Positions 35,327 through 45,117 are shown, counted from the stretch's first letter. The stretch: DNA of 64,000 nt from a candidate division KSB1 bacterium (GCA_034506175.1 JAPDQB010000033.1:1-64000); one strand, 5' to 3'. Numbers and translations are program-made. The notes: a model not told the origin generated them from the letters alone.

Positions 35327-35901
35327 GCTGCTGGCGTTGGAAAGCGCCGGTGTATTCGCTTGCCCGCCGCTTGCCTTTCTTTCGGCGCCTTCTCGCCGCC
35401 GAGCAAAACAACCTTGTCAAGCTTTTGCAGCAGTTTCCTCCGCCGACCGGTGTTCATCTCGATCTCGGCAGCGGCACGGGCGATAATTTGGCCATTTTGC
35501 CCGGCGCGGCAAAACGAATTGCTGTTGACGCGGAAATTTCGATGCTGCGGCGCAATCCGGCTTCGCGGCGTGTCGTGGCGCGTGCCGAGGCGCTGCCATT
35601 TGCCGCCGCGAGCTTTGATTTTGTCTCGGCCATTGGCCTGCTCGAGTATATCGATGATGTTGAAATTTTTTTTCGCGAGGCGAAGCGGGTTTTGCAGCCG
35701 AATGGCAGCTTTCTTTTCACCTCCTCACCGCCAACTTGGGCGAATCATGTGCGGCTGGTCTGGGGTGAGAAGCTCTATTTTTGTTCGGAGCAAAAGCTCA
35801 AAGATTTTTTGCAAACAAGCGGTTGGCAAATTCTTGGCCGTACACGCAGTTGGCTGCAAAACCAGTGGCTGGTTGCTCCAGCAGAGATAGCGTATCGTTA
35901 G
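35323..35901 (+). CDS. Class I SAM-dependent methyltransferase
   Basis: A 192-residue methyltransferase with motif I 'HLDLGSGTGDNLAILPG', an acidic 'AVDAEISML', and the Methyltransf_11 pattern 'ARAEALPFAAASFDFVSAIGLLEYIDDVEIFFREAKRVLQPNGSFLFTS'. The substrate cannot be told from the sequence; ubiquinone/menaquinone-type or small-molecule methylation are possible. It is the last gene of the run beginning with the amidohydrolase and precedes the helicase gene by about 150 bases. Confidence 0.78.
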   Translation: MSCWRWKAPVYSLARRLPFFRRLLAAEQNNLVKLLQQFPPPTGVHLDLGSGTGDNLAILPGAAKRIAVDAEISMLRRNPASRRVVARAEALPFAAASFDFVSAIGLLEYIDDVEIFFREAKRVLQPNGSFLFTSSPPTWANHVRLVWGEKLYFCSEQKLKDFLQTSGWQILGRTRSWLQNQWLVAPAEIAYR

Positions 35902-36048
35902 AAAGGCAATTTATCGGATGTTTTTTTGCGGAGACGCAGGTTTGATACTTTGAAAGTCCCCTTCTCTTTTTAAGAGAAGCGGATTGAGGGGATGAGTTCA
36001 GAAAATCCGGCTCTTCAAGGAGCTACTGCGAACGGGAGTTTTTCATAA
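35902..36048. other. Intergenic segment with inverted-repeat sequence
   Basis: The stretch at about 35957-35996 contains 'ccccttctctt' and 'aagagaagcgg' as facing arms followed by 'gaggggatgag', a hairpin resembling dispersed intergenic repeats. It marks the left border of the helicase region. Confidence 0.4.
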
Positions 36049-38895
36049 ATGGAAAATCTGACAACCTATTTACCAAAGGTGGGCGAAAAAGTCCGGGTCA
36101 AAGGCCGTGAAGATCTCGGCATCGGTGAGGTGTTGCGAGTAAGCGATACCTTTGGCATTGAACAAGCTGATATTGTTTTCGAAGGGCCCGACGCCAGGCG
36201 CTTGGAAAGTTTTCCAGTGGAGCGCCTGGAGGCGGCGCCGGACTTTTGGGAACGCCTGCGGCACCGTCACTTCGATCCTGCGATCGACTTTCTTTTGAAG
36301 CAACTTGCCTTCCAGTTGCCCCTGCAAAACACCGGCGGTCAGCTTTCCAACAGCCGCACGCATCTTTTGCCGCATCAAATTCTCCTGACCCGCGACGTGG
36401 TATCTTCCAACCACCGGCGATATTTGATTGCCGATGAGGTCGGCCTCGGCAAGACTATCGAGGCCGGAATGATCTTGCGCGAGCTCCAGAGCCGCGGAGA
36501 AGCCGATCGCATCCTCATTATCACGCCGGCGGGCTTGATCAAAAACTGGCAGAACGAGCTGCGGGATGCCTTCCGGCTGCACTTTGAGATTTTGGGGATC
36601 GACTTCATGGATCACGCCAGCGCCTCGTGGGAAATGCACAAGAAAGTGATCGCTTCCATCGATGCGCTCAAGCGCCCTCAACGAATGGAGCGACTGCTTG
36701 GCGGCCCGCGCTGGGAGGTGATTGTCATCGACGAAGCGCATCATTTGAGCCGGCTGCGTTATGGGAACAAAATCCAGGCAACGCAGAACTATCGCCTGGC
36801 CGAGAGACTGCGGTCCCACACGCGTGATTTGCTGTTCCTCTCGGCCACGCCGCATCAAGGGAACACCTTTCAGTTTTGGTCGCTCATCCAGCTTTTGGAC
36901 GATTCGCTGTTTGATTCGGAAGATGCCATGCTCGAGCATCGTGGCTTGCTGAACCGCGTGATGATCCGGCGCACGAAACGGGAAGTAACGGATCGGCATG
37001 GCAATCCGATCTTCATGCGGCGCCAGGTTCATACGCAACCCTTTCCGCTGGCGGCGCGCGAAAGGATGTTTTATGAACGGCTCACCGAGTATTTGCGCGA
37101 GGGCTACAGGGCCGCGGGTTTGGGAAATTCGAAGACCACCTCGGAGCAACGCGCCATCGGATTCGTCATGACGACTTTCCAGAAGATCATGTCTTCCAGC
37201 GTGCGCGCGATTCGCCAAGCCCTGCGCCGCCGCTTGCTGGTCTTGCTCATCCGCCATCAGCTCGATCTGGAAAACCGCCGGCGCAAACAGTCCAATGACC
37301 CGCAGCTCGCCCAGGAAATTTTTCGTTTACAAGATGAGATGAAAATCCTGGCTGCGGAGCTGCTCGGCATAACCAATTCGCCCAATCACCAGGCCGAAAT
37401 AGAAGCCTACATTTTTCAAACCAGGCAAAAAGTGAGCAAAAAGCTCACTCCGCTTGATGAAAGCACGGAGTGGTCCTTGGACGCCGATGAAGAAGGCGAA
37501 GAAGGAATTTATGCCGGCGCCGACATTCCGAACGAGGCGCAAAAAGTGCGTGAGCTGCTGCAGATCGTGCCGGACGGTCGCGATCGCAAGTTCGAGACGC
37601 TGGTTCGTGCGATTGACGAGATACGCGAGAAACACCCTCACGAGAGATTCATCATTTTCACGCAATACGTCGAGACCCTGCTGTTTCTGAAAGAGGAATT
37701 GGGCAGGATATACGGCGAGCACAAGATTGCAACCATTCGCGGCGGACCGCTGGAAGATAAAATTGAGGCAGCAGATCGTTTCTGGCAGGAAGAGGGCGCG
37801 CAGTTTTTGATTTGCACTTCCGCCGGCGGCGAGGGGATCAATCTGCATGTCGGCCATATTCTCTTCAACTATGATCTGCCCTGGAACCCGATGGCGGTGG
37901 AGCAGCGCATCGGACGCATTCATCGCTACGGTCAGAAAGAGACGGCGCAAGTGTACAATCTGGTCGCCGAAGACACGGTTGAAGAAAAAATTTATCAATT
38001 GCTCGAAGCCAAGCTCATCGAGATTGCGCAACAAATTGGCAAGATCGATCCAGCGACCGGAGAGCCGCGGGAAGATTTTCGCATGGAGATACTCGGTTTT
38101 CTCGGCTCCTCGCCGAACTATCTCGAGTTGTACAAACACGCGCTGGTGGATAAAGACTATCAGCGCACCGAACGTGAAATTGCCGAGGCCATCGCGCAAG
38201 CACGCCAGGCGAGCGAGGCGCTTTTGACGTTGACGCAAGACCTGCGGTCGTTTGATTTGCAGGAATATCTCAATATTGAAGGGAAGTTTGACTTGAACGA
38301 TTTGCGGCGGGTTGTCGAGGCGGTGGTTTTGCGCCTTGGCGGCGCCATCCTGCCGCGCGGAGAGTTCTTCCAAGTGGAAACACCCAAAGCGCTGCAGAAG
38401 TATCCGAACGTATTGCCCAAGTATGAGCTGGTGGCATTCGATCGCGAAGCCGCCATGCGCAAACGCAACGCCGAGTTGTTTGGCATCGGCCATCCGTTTG
38501 TCGATGCCCTGTTTCAACATTTGCAGCAGGCTACATTTTCCGGAGACGTCGCACTTTTGCCGCGACTAAAGCACGAGCCGGAGCCGTACGTTGTTGTGAC
38601 CAGCATGCTAACCATTGATTTGGAGGACGGCAGCAGACATCACGAAATCAAAACGCTGCGTTTCAACCAATCCGGTGATGTTCAGGTTTTGCCAGATGAT
38701 TGGATGCTCAACCGGCTGGAGCAGCGGGAGGGCAATCCACTGCCGACAGACAACGTGGTGAGCCATTTCGACTGGAATGTGATTCGCGGCGCGTATGAAA
38801 GCGCCATCCGGGCGATATTGACTCAAACCAAGATCGCCCTGGAAAAACCGATCAACGTCCGAGTGAGATTGTTGGGGGTGGCGTGGGCGATATGA
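36049..38895 (+). CDS. RapA/SNF2-type DEAD/DEAH helicase (helicase 1)
   Basis: A 948-residue superfamily 2 translocase. An N-terminal beta region (1-60: 'VGEKVRVKGREDLGIGEVLRV') resembles the Tudor/SH3-like lead of RapA-type proteins. The motor shows motif I 'IADEVGLGKTIEAGMIL', II 'VIDEAHHL', III 'LFLSATPHQG', a C-terminal lobe with 'IIFTQYVETLLFL' and 'GGEGINLHVG', and motif VI 'EQRIGRIHRYGQ'. An acidic insert (480-500) separates the lobes and about 250 residues follow the motor. Similar helicases occur in defence islands (for example DISARM DrmD) and in housekeeping RapA. It is the first gene of the helicase/Hsp70 region. Confidence 0.85.
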   Translation: MENLTTYLPKVGEKVRVKGREDLGIGEVLRVSDTFGIEQADIVFEGPDARRLESFPVERLEAAPDFWERLRHRHFDPAIDFLLKQLAFQLPLQNTGGQLSNSRTHLLPHQILLTRDVVSSNHRRYLIADEVGLGKTIEAGMILRELQSRGEADRILIITPAGLIKNWQNELRDAFRLHFEILGIDFMDHASASWEMHKKVIASIDALKRPQRMERLLGGPRWEVIVIDEAHHLSRLRYGNKIQATQNYRLAERLRSHTRDLLFLSATPHQGNTFQFWSLIQLLDDSLFDSEDAMLEHRGLLNRVMIRRTKREVTDRHGNPIFMRRQVHTQPFPLAARERMFYERLTEYLREGYRAAGLGNSKTTSEQRAIGFVMTTFQKIMSSSVRAIRQALRRRLLVLLIRHQLDLENRRRKQSNDPQLAQEIFRLQDEMKILAAELLGITNSPNHQAEIEAYIFQTRQKVSKKLTPLDESTEWSLDADEEGEEGIYAGADIPNEAQKVRELLQIVPDGRDRKFETLVRAIDEIREKHPHERFIIFTQYVETLLFLKEELGRIYGEHKIATIRGGPLEDKIEAADRFWQEEGAQFLICTSAGGEGINLHVGHILFNYDLPWNPMAVEQRIGRIHRYGQKETAQVYNLVAEDTVEEKIYQLLEAKLIEIAQQIGKIDPATGEPREDFRMEILGFLGSSPNYLELYKHALVDKDYQRTEREIAEAIAQARQASEALLTLTQDLRSFDLQEYLNIEGKFDLNDLRRVVEAVVLRLGGAILPRGEFFQVETPKALQKYPNVLPKYELVAFDREAAMRKRNAELFGIGHPFVDALFQHLQQATFSGDVALLPRLKHEPEPYVVVTSMLTIDLEDGSRHHEIKTLRFNQSGDVQVLPDDWMLNRLEQREGNPLPTDNVVSHFDWNVIRGAYESAIRAILTQTKIALEKPINVRVRLLGVAWAI

Positions 38896-38916
38896 GCCGC
38901 TGCCATTGCGACAGAT

Positions 38917-39075
38917 TCAGGCAGAGCTGCCTCTCACCCCGTCTGGGTTAGCGCCGAGATACTGGCCGTTGGCGTGCAGCTCATGCGCGAGCTGCGTGGA
39001 ATCGCCGAAGCATTGTTCGCGCTCAGCGTCGCTCAAGGTTTGCTCGTCGTAGTGAATCAGGAGCAGGTATTTCAT
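38917..39075 (-). pseudogene. Truncated DGPF/YCII-domain gene fragment
   Basis: From an ATG at 39075 the minus strand encodes 'MKYLLLIHYDEQTLSDAER...HANGQYLGAN', the typical N-terminal third of DGPF (YCII-related) proteins. Similarity stops at about 38946 and eight unrelated codons lead to a TGA. The expected 'DGPF' motif and the remaining 70-100 residues are missing. DGPF genes usually accompany ECF42 sigma factors, and one lies at 43782-45089 on the same strand. The fragment sits in the only gap between the two helicases. Confidence 0.72.
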
Positions 39076-39247
39076 GGTTTGGTCCCAGCATTTGTTCAAA
39101 TGGGGTGTTTGGATCAACACCAAAAGAAATCTTTATTCAGCATAATTGTGAGGTACGCAAACTTTGTTTTCTGACAGTACAGTTTATGACACCAACATCA
39201 AGAAACACTGGTTGTTACGCAGCAAAATCTCGAGCTAAGTAAAAATT

Positions 39248-42200
39248 ATGAATGCAGGAACTTCGGTGCGCCTCAAGTCTGATCCGGGCAAAAGGGGCGT
39301 TACGACCGGCAAGAGTAAAAGCAAACTGGATCGGAAACTGATTCAGGTTCGCTTTCCGAATAGCGTGGAATACGTTCCCGAGGATCAACTTGAAATCCCA
39401 GAACAATCTCGCGAGAATCCACTCGATTTGCTTGAAGAAGGAAGATTGAGTCTGGCCAAAGATTTGCGCCGGATCATTACGCACGTGCGGTTGAGCGGTC
39501 GGTTGGCCAACCTCATTTATAGCATGGAAATCACCAACACGGATTTTTATGCCTATCAATTCAAGCCCGTATTGAAACTTTTGAACTCCGCCACTAATGG
39601 CATTCTGATCGCAGATGAAGTCGGCCTCGGCAAAACGATCGAATCGGGTCTCATTTGGACAGAGTTACGGTTGCGTTATGATTTCAGGCGCCTGTTCGTG
39701 CTCTGTCCAGCGCTGCTGCGGGGAAAATGGCAATTGGAGTTACGGCAACGCTTTGGCATTGAAGCCGAGATACTCGATGCCACAGAAGCCCTGCAGGCGT
39801 TGACGAATGCGCGCCAACAAGTGCATTATGCCTCCTTCGCCATCATCGCCAGCATGCAAGGCCTCAGGCCGAGAAAAGGATGGGATGATGAGGAAAGTGG
39901 TGATGGCAGCCCTTCGTCTGAATTTTGTCGATTTCTTGCGGAACAGGAGCATGATCAACCGTTGATCGATGTTCTCATCATCGATGAGGCGCATTATTTG
40001 CGCAACCCCGAAAGCAAGACGGCGGCGCTGGGAAAGCTCTTGCGAGATGTTTCAGATTACACCATTCTTCTCTCTGCAACGCCAATTCATCTCCGCAACG
40101 ACGACCTCTACCAACTCTTGAATCTCGTCGATGAGAATACGTTCAATCATCGGACACAATTCGAAAACATCCTCACCGCTAATGCCCCTCTGACCCGCGC
40201 GCGTGATCTGGTGCTGCTGAAAAAGGTCAGCCGTCAGGAACTCCTGCAATTTCTCAATCAGGCCAGACAACATCCGCTTCTCTCAGAAAATCGCCAATTG
40301 CAAGCGTTGCTTACCGCGCCGCCCACGGACGAAGAACTTCATGATCCGGAAAGACGAAGCGCGCTGGCGCACCGCCTCGATACGATGAACATCCTCGGCC
40401 ATGCGGTCACGCGTACGCGCAAAAGGGAAGTGACGGAATGGCGTGTGCTGCGCGAACCCTTTGCTGAAAAAATTCCGCTTTCCCCTCCGGAATCTGAATT
40501 TTATGAAAAGGTCACCCATCTCGTTCGTGAATTCTGCGCGAAATATGACCGCCACGAAGGCTTTCTACTCGTTACTCCGCAATTGCAGATGTGCAGCTCC
40601 ATGCCCGCAGCCTTGCGGGAATGGCAAAGACGAAAAAATGAGTTTCTTTCGCGTCTCAGCGCCGATGAGGATTTCGACCCGGAAAAGGACGTTACCGCCG
40701 AGCCGCTGGTGCTCGAAATCATAAGCCAAGTAGGCAAATTGGGCCGTGTCGATGAACTTGAAGCAAATGATTCAAAATTTGGCCAACTGCAAAAGGTTCT
40801 AACCAGAATACTCGATGAAAACCCCGGTGAGAAGATCATCGTGTTCTCACGCTTTCGCGCAACACTCGAATATCTGAACGAGCGATTGAGCACGGTTGGC
40901 ATCCGAACCATATTGATGATGGGAGGCAAGGAATTCGACAAGGACGCCATCGTCAAAGAGTTTGCCCGGCCCAAGGGTCCAAGTGTGTTGCTTTCCTCCG
41001 AGGTCGGCAGCGAGGGCATCGACTTGCAGTTTTGCCGCATCATCGTCAATTATGACCTGCCCTGGAATCCGATGAAGATCGAGCAAAGAATCGGCCGCGT
41101 CGACAGATTGGGACAAAAGGCGGAAAAAGTTCTCATCTGGAACTTGTTCTATAAAGACACCATCGACGGACGCGTCTATTCCAGATTGCTCGAAAGATTG
41201 CATGTGTTTGAATATGCGCTGGGCGGACTGGAACCTGTAATCGGTGAGGAGATCGAAAAACTGACTTATGAGCTGTTGAGCCGGCAATTCACCCCGGAGC
41301 AGGAAAATGCGCGCATCGATCAAACTGCCCTCGCGCTCGAAAACAAGCAAAGAATGGAAAGGGAGCTGGAGGAGAATGCCTCGCAACTGGTCGCCTACGG
41401 TGATTACATTCTGCACCAAATCAATGCTGCCAAAGACCTGAATCGCTGGATCAACGCCAAAGATATTCAGATTTACATCACCGATTTCTTCGGATTGCAC
41501 TACTCGGGCTGCCAGTTCAAGCAGTTGAAAGAAGACGAACTCGACTACGAAATTCAATTGACAAATCAGGCCAAGCATGATTTGGAGCAATTCTTCAAGG
41601 AAACGAGATATCCAGATTCAACCGCATTCATCCGCAATGATCCGGCTCCGGTTCGATGCCGTTTCGAGAACAAGTTGGTAGTATCACACCACATTCCAAT
41701 TGAAATCATCAATCAGGCTCATCCCCTTGTCCGGTTTGTCTGCCACACCATCGAAAAGAATGAAGAATACAGTTATCCCGCTGTGAGTGTTAGACTCGAT
41801 GCCGGCTGTTTGCCTGCGGATTTTGTCAAGGGCATTTATGTGTTCACCGTGCAAAAATGGCGGGTTCACGGTCTGCAAGAAATTGAACAACTCCAGTTTG
41901 CCGCTGTGTATATGAAGGCGCCGGAGCGGCTATTACCCGATCAAACCGCTGAAAAACTGGTGTTGACGGCGGCGCTTCATGGCAAAGATTGGCTGCAGGC
42001 GCGGCATACAATATCACTCGATTCAGCGGCCAGATACGCGTGGGAATATTGTCTCCCTCATTCGGATCGGCTGTATGAGGCGTATGTCACGGAAATGCAA
42101 AACAAAAATGCCGATCGTGCCGATATTCAGGAAAAAAACCTGGATCGGCACCTGAAAAACCAACTGGCAAAACTGAATGAAGTTCTGGAAAAGCACACAA

Positions 42201-42352
42201 GGTTGGGAAGAGCCTCTCTCGCCAAAGCGACAGAAGGCAAGGTGATCAAATTGAAAAATCGAGTGGAGCGAAAGATGATTGAAATTCGCGAGCGTCGGGA
42301 AATCCATCACAGCAAGGATTTGATTTGCACAGGAATTGTAAAAGTCGATTGA
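39248..42352 (+). CDS. RapA/SNF2-type helicase (helicase 2)
   Basis: A 1034-residue translocase distinct from helicase 1. Motor motifs: I 'IADEVGLGKTIESGLIW' near residue 120, II 'VLIIDEAHYLRN', III 'ILLSATPIHLR', 'IIVFSRFRATLEYL', 'SSEVGSEGIDLQF' and VI 'EQRIGRVDRLGQK'. About 400 residues follow the motor, including a basic helical C-terminus ('KLKNRVERKMIEIRERREIHH') fit for nucleic-acid or protein contacts. The next gene starts 16 bases on, so the two are surely co-transcribed. Base composition looks slightly more A/T-rich than the flanking genes. Confidence 0.85.
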   Translation: MNAGTSVRLKSDPGKRGVTTGKSKSKLDRKLIQVRFPNSVEYVPEDQLEIPEQSRENPLDLLEEGRLSLAKDLRRIITHVRLSGRLANLIYSMEITNTDFYAYQFKPVLKLLNSATNGILIADEVGLGKTIESGLIWTELRLRYDFRRLFVLCPALLRGKWQLELRQRFGIEAEILDATEALQALTNARQQVHYASFAIIASMQGLRPRKGWDDEESGDGSPSSEFCRFLAEQEHDQPLIDVLIIDEAHYLRNPESKTAALGKLLRDVSDYTILLSATPIHLRNDDLYQLLNLVDENTFNHRTQFENILTANAPLTRARDLVLLKKVSRQELLQFLNQARQHPLLSENRQLQALLTAPPTDEELHDPERRSALAHRLDTMNILGHAVTRTRKREVTEWRVLREPFAEKIPLSPPESEFYEKVTHLVREFCAKYDRHEGFLLVTPQLQMCSSMPAALREWQRRKNEFLSRLSADEDFDPEKDVTAEPLVLEIISQVGKLGRVDELEANDSKFGQLQKVLTRILDENPGEKIIVFSRFRATLEYLNERLSTVGIRTILMMGGKEFDKDAIVKEFARPKGPSVLLSSEVGSEGIDLQFCRIIVNYDLPWNPMKIEQRIGRVDRLGQKAEKVLIWNLFYKDTIDGRVYSRLLERLHVFEYALGGLEPVIGEEIEKLTYELLSRQFTPEQENARIDQTALALENKQRMERELEENASQLVAYGDYILHQINAAKDLNRWINAKDIQIYITDFFGLHYSGCQFKQLKEDELDYEIQLTNQAKHDLEQFFKETRYPDSTAFIRNDPAPVRCRFENKLVVSHHIPIEIINQAHPLVRFVCHTIEKNEEYSYPAVSVRLDAGCLPADFVKGIYVFTVQKWRVHGLQEIEQLQFAAVYMKAPERLLPDQTAEKLVLTAALHGKDWLQARHTISLDSAARYAWEYCLPHSDRLYEAYVTEMQNKNADRADIQEKNLDRHLKNQLAKLNEVLEKHTRLGRASLAKATEGKVIKLKNRVERKMIEIRERREIHHSKDLICTGIVKVD

Positions 42353-42368
42353 TCCAAGATCGGGGGCC

Positions 42369-43748
42369 ATGATGCTTCCAGCCAATGCAACGCAGTTCAA
42401 AAATACCAACCATGCTGAAATCTGTGATGTCGTGATCGGTATTGATTTTGGCACCTCCTGCAGCAAAGTGGTTTTGCAAAGCCCATATTTTGCCGACCGC
42501 CGTGCCATGCTGGTGCCCTTCGGTGATCTTGGCCACCCCATCAACCGTTACCTTCTACCGACAAAGCTGTACTATGACAGGCAGGGCAATTGTTCCCTTA
42601 CAACCGAGATGAATTCCCTATGCACCTCCGGGATCAAACTGAAGCTGTTGCAAAATCCCGATATAGGAGAGCCGTTGTCAGATTTTGCCATAACACCCCG
42701 GACGTTGGCGATCGCTTACATTGCGCTGGTGCTTCGACACGCGCGGCAATGGTTTCTCACCACCCAAAGCAAAATCTATGGCAATTATCGCATCCGCTGG
42801 CATCTGAATATCGGCATTCCTTCTCCCGGTTATGACGATCACGACCGCCGGGAATTGTTCAGAAGCATTGCCACGGATGCCTGGCGCTTTTCTCTGGGGG
42901 CAGAATCGATCTCGCTGACGAGAATCTGGCGATATTTCAGCGGTGAAATGAAACTGAATGACAAGCTGGACATCGAATTGGATGACATCAATGTGATTCC
43001 GGAGATTGTCGCAGAAGTGTTGGGATATGCCAAATCCAATCTGCGGGAGAATGGCTTGCATGTCCTGATTGATATTGGCGCCGGTACGATTGACATCTCT
43101 GGCTTTATCTTGCACAATAAAGAGGGGGAGGATCGTTATTCATTTTTGACTTCCGATTTGGATAATTTGGGTGCGTATCATTGCCATCTTGAACGTGTTC
43201 GTTGCATCAAGGAGCATGTCAGGCGCTGGTTCAGCCATCTCGCCGGCCGCCAGGATCTCGTTATGCCAATCACGTCTTCGCTTTCGGAATATTTTCCCTG
43301 CCTGGCTGATTTTGGTGATGATGCCGAGAAAGATATTCTCGATGAATTCTATACGCGTTGTCGGTCGCTGGTCAACCGCACTCTAAAATCATTGAAAAAA
43401 GATCGCGATCCAAATTCTGAAAAATGGAAAACCGGGTTACCGATTTTCCTTTGCGGCGGAGGAAAATCCTTGTCAATCTATAAACGGGTGTTGGGTGATT
43501 TGAATGACTTTTGGAAGATGTCAATGACCACATGCGGTTTCAAAGTACTCAGTATTCCCAAACCCGCCAATCTTCTCGCTGATTCTCTGGACGGGCAACT
43601 TTATGATCGCTTTGCCGTTGCCTATGGTCTCAGCCATCCCTATTATGATGTCGGCGAAATCCGAGCTCCTGGCAGCATCGACAATGTCAGGGTTGACCGT
43701 ACACCCAAATATGCCCACAGAGAATACGTCAGCAAAGATTTGGTATGA
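42369..43748 (+). CDS. Hsp70/actin-fold ATPase without substrate-binding domain
   Basis: A 459-residue protein with the ASKHA nucleotide-binding motifs in order: phosphate 1 'VVIGIDFGTSCSKVVLQ' (about 18-34), phosphate 2 'VLIDIGAGTIDISGF' (about 232) and adenosine 'FLCGGGKSLSIYKRV' (about 360). DnaK has a further beta-sandwich and lid (about 250 residues) that are absent here, so this is a stand-alone ATPase like those seen in some defence or partition loci. It follows helicase 2 by 16 bases and probably regulates or assembles it. The ATGs at 42369 and 42372 are both possible. Confidence 0.8.
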   Translation: MMLPANATQFKNTNHAEICDVVIGIDFGTSCSKVVLQSPYFADRRAMLVPFGDLGHPINRYLLPTKLYYDRQGNCSLTTEMNSLCTSGIKLKLLQNPDIGEPLSDFAITPRTLAIAYIALVLRHARQWFLTTQSKIYGNYRIRWHLNIGIPSPGYDDHDRRELFRSIATDAWRFSLGAESISLTRIWRYFSGEMKLNDKLDIELDDINVIPEIVAEVLGYAKSNLRENGLHVLIDIGAGTIDISGFILHNKEGEDRYSFLTSDLDNLGAYHCHLERVRCIKEHVRRWFSHLAGRQDLVMPITSSLSEYFPCLADFGDDAEKDILDEFYTRCRSLVNRTLKSLKKDRDPNSEKWKTGLPIFLCGGGKSLSIYKRVLGDLNDFWKMSMTTCGFKVLSIPKPANLLADSLDGQLYDRFAVAYGLSHPYYDVGEIRAPGSIDNVRVDRTPKYAHREYVSKDLV

Positions 43749-43781
43749 GCATTTCCTTTGGGATAAAATCAACAAATCTTT

Positions 43782-45089
43782 TCACTCCCGCAATTCCTCC
43801 ACCCTCCTCCGCAAAAACCTCCGCTCCGGCTCTTGTTTTGTGAGAGCGAGCGCCCGTTCATAAGAACGACGCGCTTCTGTTGTTCTCCCCAGCCGGCGGC
43901 AAAGTTCCGCGCGTGCCGAGTGGGCGAGGTGGTAATCGCTCAAATCCCCGCGCGCGAAAATGGCGTCAATCAATTCCAAACCCGCCCAAGGGCCGTCGTG
44001 CATGGCCACTGCGGCGGCGCGATTCAACTCGATCACCGGCGAAGGCGCCGTTTGCAAAAGCACGTCGTAAAGTGCAACGATCTGCGCCCAGTCTGTGGCC
44101 GCAGCAGCGGGCGCTTGTGCATGCACCGCCGCAATCGCCGCTTGAATGGTGTAGGGGCTGAGACGCCGCGAGGCCAGCGCGCGTTCCACCAGCGCCAATC
44201 CCTCGGCAATTTGCTCGCGATTCCAGAGCGAGCGGTCTTGGTCTTCCAGCAGAATCAAATCACCCACCGGTGAGGTGCGCGCCGGCCGCCGTGATTCGTG
44301 CAGCAGCATCAGCGCGAGTAAGCCCATCACCTCCGGCTCCGGCAGCAACTCGAGAAGCAGCCGCCCGAGGCGTATCGCCTCGCTGGAGAGATCGGGCCGT
44401 GTCAGCGACTCGCCAAAAGAAGCGGAATATCCCTCGTTAAACACCAGATAGATCACATGCAGCACGGTGTCGAGTCGTTCAGGCAGATCAGCCCGCGACG
44501 GCACGTGATAGGGAATGCGCGTGTCGCGGATCTTGGCTTTGGCGCGCACGATACGCTGGGCCACCGTGGGCGGAGGAGCAAGGAAAGCGCGGGCGATCTC
44601 CTCAGTGGTGAGGCCGCAGACCTCGCGCAAAGTCAGCGCCATCCGCGCCGCCGGCGAGAGCGCCGGATGGCAGCACGTGAAGATCAGTCGCAACTGGTCA
44701 TCGGCGACACCATCGTCGTCCCATTCTACCTCGCCGGCGGAGTGGGTGTCGGAGCCGAGGCGCTCGGCAATCTCCGCCAGCGAGGCGTCGAAGCGGGCGC
44801 GCCGGCGCATGGCATCGATGGCCTTGAAACGGCCGGCCGAAACGAGCCAGGCCCGGGGATTTTGGGGAACGCCATCGCGCGGCCATTGCTCCACTGCGGC
44901 GGCGAAGGCATCGTGCAGCGCGTCCTCCGCAAGATCGAAGTCACCGAGCAGACGGATCAAAGTGGCGAGGACGCGGCGCGACTCGGCGCGGTAGACGGCG
45001 TCCACTTCCTCGCGAAATCGTTCGTCCACTTCATCGCGCCTCCACGCCGGCGCGGTCGGCGGAGTGGTTGCTGCTGATTTGAACGTCAT
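43782..45089 (-). CDS. ECF42-type RNA polymerase sigma factor with TPR extension
   Basis: A 435-residue sigma factor. Residues about 15-180 form sigma regions 2 and 4 ('LIRLLGDFDLAEDALHDAFAAAVEQWP', 'NPRAWLVSAGRFKAIDAMRRR', 'LREVCGLTTEEIARAFLAPPPTVAQRIVRAKAKIRD'), followed by a large C-terminal helical/TPR domain characteristic of group ECF42 ('VFNEGYSASFGE', 'IELNRAAAVAMHDGPWAGLELIDAI'). ECF42 factors lack an anti-sigma and usually sit beside DGPF genes. The ATG at 45089 has GGAG ten bases upstream; 45128 is an alternative that overlaps the neighbouring gene. Confidence 0.88.
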   Translation of the reverse strand: MTFKSAATTPPTAPAWRRDEVDERFREEVDAVYRAESRRVLATLIRLLGDFDLAEDALHDAFAAAVEQWPRDGVPQNPRAWLVSAGRFKAIDAMRRRARFDASLAEIAERLGSDTHSAGEVEWDDDGVADDQLRLIFTCCHPALSPAARMALTLREVCGLTTEEIARAFLAPPPTVAQRIVRAKAKIRDTRIPYHVPSRADLPERLDTVLHVIYLVFNEGYSASFGESLTRPDLSSEAIRLGRLLLELLPEPEVMGLLALMLLHESRRPARTSPVGDLILLEDQDRSLWNREQIAEGLALVERALASRRLSPYTIQAAIAAVHAQAPAAAATDWAQIVALYDVLLQTAPSPVIELNRAAAVAMHDGPWAGLELIDAIFARGDLSDYHLAHSARAELCRRLGRTTEARRSYERALALTKQEPERRFLRRRVEELRE

Positions 45090-45117
45090 CACGCCAATAC
45101 TCCGGCCTTCCAAACCT

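Noticed and set aside
38895..39247. A complete gene between the two helicases
   Set aside because: The only protein-like signal is the N-terminal DGPF fragment; the plus-strand frame opposite it is a shadow.
36049..43748. DISARM or BREX assignment for the helicase region
   Set aside because: No DrmA, DrmB, DrmC, methylase, PglZ or BrxC-like protein is present; a shared SNF2-type helicase alone is not enough.
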